A stretch of 6,083 nucleotides of DNA from the NCBI GenBank assembly GCA_964417555.1, contig CAYQIM010000022.1, positions 1 to 6,083 on the forward strand. The letters are read 5' to 3'. This stretch comes from CAYQIM01 sp964417555 (GTDB lineage Bacteria > Pseudomonadota > Gammaproteobacteria > Diplorickettsiales > Diplorickettsiaceae). Of the stretch, positions 5,052 through 6,083 are shown piece after piece (positions within the stretch are counted from its first letter, which is position 1; every line of letters starts with the position of its first letter). The position numbers were made by a program, and so were the translations under genes. Below the pieces are notes generated by a model. It did no database searches. It was given only the letters and a program-made list of their open reading frames with translations, and was not told the origin of the DNA.

Positions 5052-5845
5052 TATTCATTAAAGGGTACTAACTCATGTTCTTTTTCAATAATTTTTTCAA
5101 CCACGACAACATCGCTAGGACTATCGATAGAACCGTGCGTACGGCCTTTGTAATCGACGATGACAACTCGGATCGACAATCCATTCTCTAGCGCCCTTAA
5201 TTGTTCAAGACCTTCTACTTGTTCTAGCGCGCCAAGGGGTAAAGAAATATATTTTTTTAATGTCGCAAAACGATAAGCATATAATCCAATATGCCGATAA
5301 AGCGGAGGATTATCCAATGTTGAATCACGTAAATAAGGAATCATTCTTTTAGAAAAGTACAATGCTTTAAAAGCTTTATCGCAGACAACCATCGTGCCTG
5401 CGGCCTCCCCTTTTAACTTAGCAGCCTGCATAGCAAAATATTCATCTTTGCTAATACGCGTCGCTGGCGTCACTATTTCTAAACAAGAACTATCTACAGT
5501 CGCATCAAGTAAGGCTTGAATCACCCACGGTGGTGTTAACGCCGCATCGCCTTGTAAATTAATAATCCAATCGTTATCTTGAAGATTTAAATCATGAGCT
5601 AGTTTAAAAGCACGTTCTGTTCCATTGGAACAATCACCAGTCATCCTGACTTTGGCAGAAAACTCTAAGGCGTGTGCTTCAATACGCGCGTCATCTGTCG
5701 CAATATAAACCTCGTCGATTCCTTTGACTGCTTTAGCAATAGTCCAGACCCTTTCAATAAGACTTTTTCCACAGACTAACTGCAATGGTTTCCCTGGGAA
5801 ACGACTCGAGTTATAGCGTGAAGGAATAACAATAACTTTCTTCAT
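5051..5845 (-). CDS. kdsB: KdsB-like 3-deoxy-manno-octulosonate (KDO) cytidylyltransferase
   Basis: KdsB couples CTP to KDO, giving CMP-KDO for lipid A-core assembly in the cytosol. The 264-aa protein (E. coli 248) shows the nucleotide-binding VIPSRYNSSRFPGKPL (6-21), YIATDD (47-52), NGTER (74-78), NLQGD with metal-binding D100, ALYFSKRMIPYLRD (161-174), RHIGLYAYR (184-192), LEQVEGLEQLRALENG (207-222) and SIDSPSD with D241. Deviations from the classic enzyme are AALTPP instead of EPxIPP after the metal-binding Asp, NGTER for SGTxR, and AAGTMVV in place of the usual NPNxVKVV. It may thus be a side branch acting on KDO or a related ulosonic acid. The start ATG overlaps the acs stop (ATGA), so translation is probably coupled. 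Confidence 0.87.
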   Translation of the reverse strand: MKKVIVIPSRYNSSRFPGKPLQLVCGKSLIERVWTIAKAVKGIDEVYIATDDARIEAHALEFSAKVRMTGDCSNGTERAFKLAHDLNLQDNDWIINLQGDAALTPPWVIQALLDATVDSSCLEIVTPATRISKDEYFAMQAAKLKGEAAGTMVVCDKAFKALYFSKRMIPYLRDSTLDNPPLYRHIGLYAYRFATLKKYISLPLGALEQVEGLEQLRALENGLSIRVVIVDYKGRTHGSIDSPSDVVVVEKIIEKEHELVPFNE

Positions 5846-5986
5846 ACGTGTTGGTTATCATCCTCTTTTTTTTGTAATTCGATTAATACCGAAAAATCTT
5901 CCAGGGTAGAAACATCTTGTTCAATATGGCGTTTACTTGCAATATCACGTAACAAACGACGCATAATTTTTCCCGAGCGAGTTTTA
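5842..5986 (-). pseudogene. acs: Acetyl-CoA synthetase C-terminal remnant, cut by the repeat
   Basis: Acs makes acetyl-CoA from acetate, ATP and CoA through acetyl-AMP. Only the last 47 residues remain, starting KTRSGKIMRRLLRDIASK and ending DNQHV. KTRSGK is the strongly conserved acetyl-CoA synthetase motif; its second lysine is the catalytic residue controlled by acetylation in Salmonella Acs (K609). DVSTLEDFSVLIEL also matches the E. coli tail (DTSTLADPGVVEKL). The 95-bp repeat begins in the proline codon just before KTRSGK. If this reflects the chromosome, the enzyme is severed from its catalytic lysine. The TGA stop overlaps the kdsB ATG by four bases, an uncommon operon pairing. The window edge prevents seeing whether the rest of acs lies beyond the element. 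Confidence 0.85.
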
Positions 5987-6081
5987 CAAGCGAGTCGCTA
6001 TGCTCATGAAAAATTTTGGCCATCGTGTCCCCAAAATTAATTCGCATCACGCGACTGAAATTAGGCCGCGATTCGTCCTGC
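5987..6081. repeat. Right copy of the 95-bp perfect terminal inverted repeat
   Basis: This is the exact reverse complement of 5-99. Its inner end begins CAAGCGAGTCGCTATGC and abuts acs coding sequence at 5986, in the proline codon that should precede the conserved KTRSGK motif. Both copies therefore point outward with the same tip touching the unique DNA, as expected if two copies of one element lie on either side in opposite orientation. A minus-strand open frame starting ATGCAGG at 6083 runs through the repeat and out of frame across the acs remnant to 5883. I regard it as spurious. Confidence 0.9.
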
Positions 6082-6083
6082 AT

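Noticed and set aside
4881..5153. Plus-strand 90-aa frame over the phosphatase start and kdsB end
   Set aside because: It is antisense to two well-supported genes and has no recognisable protein features.
5883..6083. Minus-strand 66-aa frame beginning ATGCAGG in the right repeat
   Set aside because: It starts in the repeat and crosses the acs remnant out of frame; the frame giving KTRSGKIMRR is clearly the real one.
1..6083. Circular plasmid or phage genome closed by end overlap
   Set aside because: The matching ends are inverted, not direct, and the content is ordinary chromosomal housekeeping genes.

Overview
This 6.1 kb window comes from a fairly AT-rich gammaproteobacterium. The order lpoA-yraN-gmhA (the yraM-yraN-yraO block) with a Pseudomonas-like GmhA, a KDO-type cytidylyltransferase and an Smr protein all point to Gammaproteobacteria. 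Degraded genes, non-ATG starts and repeat ends sitting inside genes suggest a host-associated member, perhaps of the Legionellales/Coxiella/Rickettsiella type. That placement is an inference; no marker RNA is present.

Layout. Positions 5-99 and 5987-6081 are perfect 95-bp inverted copies of one sequence. Each copy runs directly into a truncated conserved gene: smr (Smr-domain protein) on the left and the acs (acetyl-CoA synthetase) 3' end on the right. Between them, a plus-strand operon (662-2841) encodes the lipoprotein LpoA, the nuclease-fold protein YraN and phosphoheptose isomerase GmhA. Converging on it is a frameshifted Csu-type pilin / spore-coat-U gene (3421-2925, minus). Divergent from the pilin gene is a VanX-type D-Ala-D-Ala dipeptidase (plus), whose likely signal peptide is out of frame. 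The right third is a minus-strand operon: acs 3' end, a KdsB-like cytidylyltransferase (ATGA overlap), then a histidine-phosphatase-like protein behind a 19-bp intercistronic hairpin.

Themes. Most genes concern the envelope: PBP1A activation (LpoA), heptose supply for LPS core (GmhA), KDO activation (KdsB), D-Ala-D-Ala cleavage (VanX) and a surface pilin.

The most striking pattern is that three separate genes (smr, the pilin and vanX) are each out of frame within their first ~20 codons at a coding-strand poly-T run (T7, T6, T9). Each would be restored by exactly one extra T. This could be sequencing undercall, pseudogenisation, phase variation or slippage-rescued expression; the sequence alone cannot decide. 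I found no tRNA, rRNA, CRISPR array or complete transposase gene. No wholly new multi-gene system is evident.
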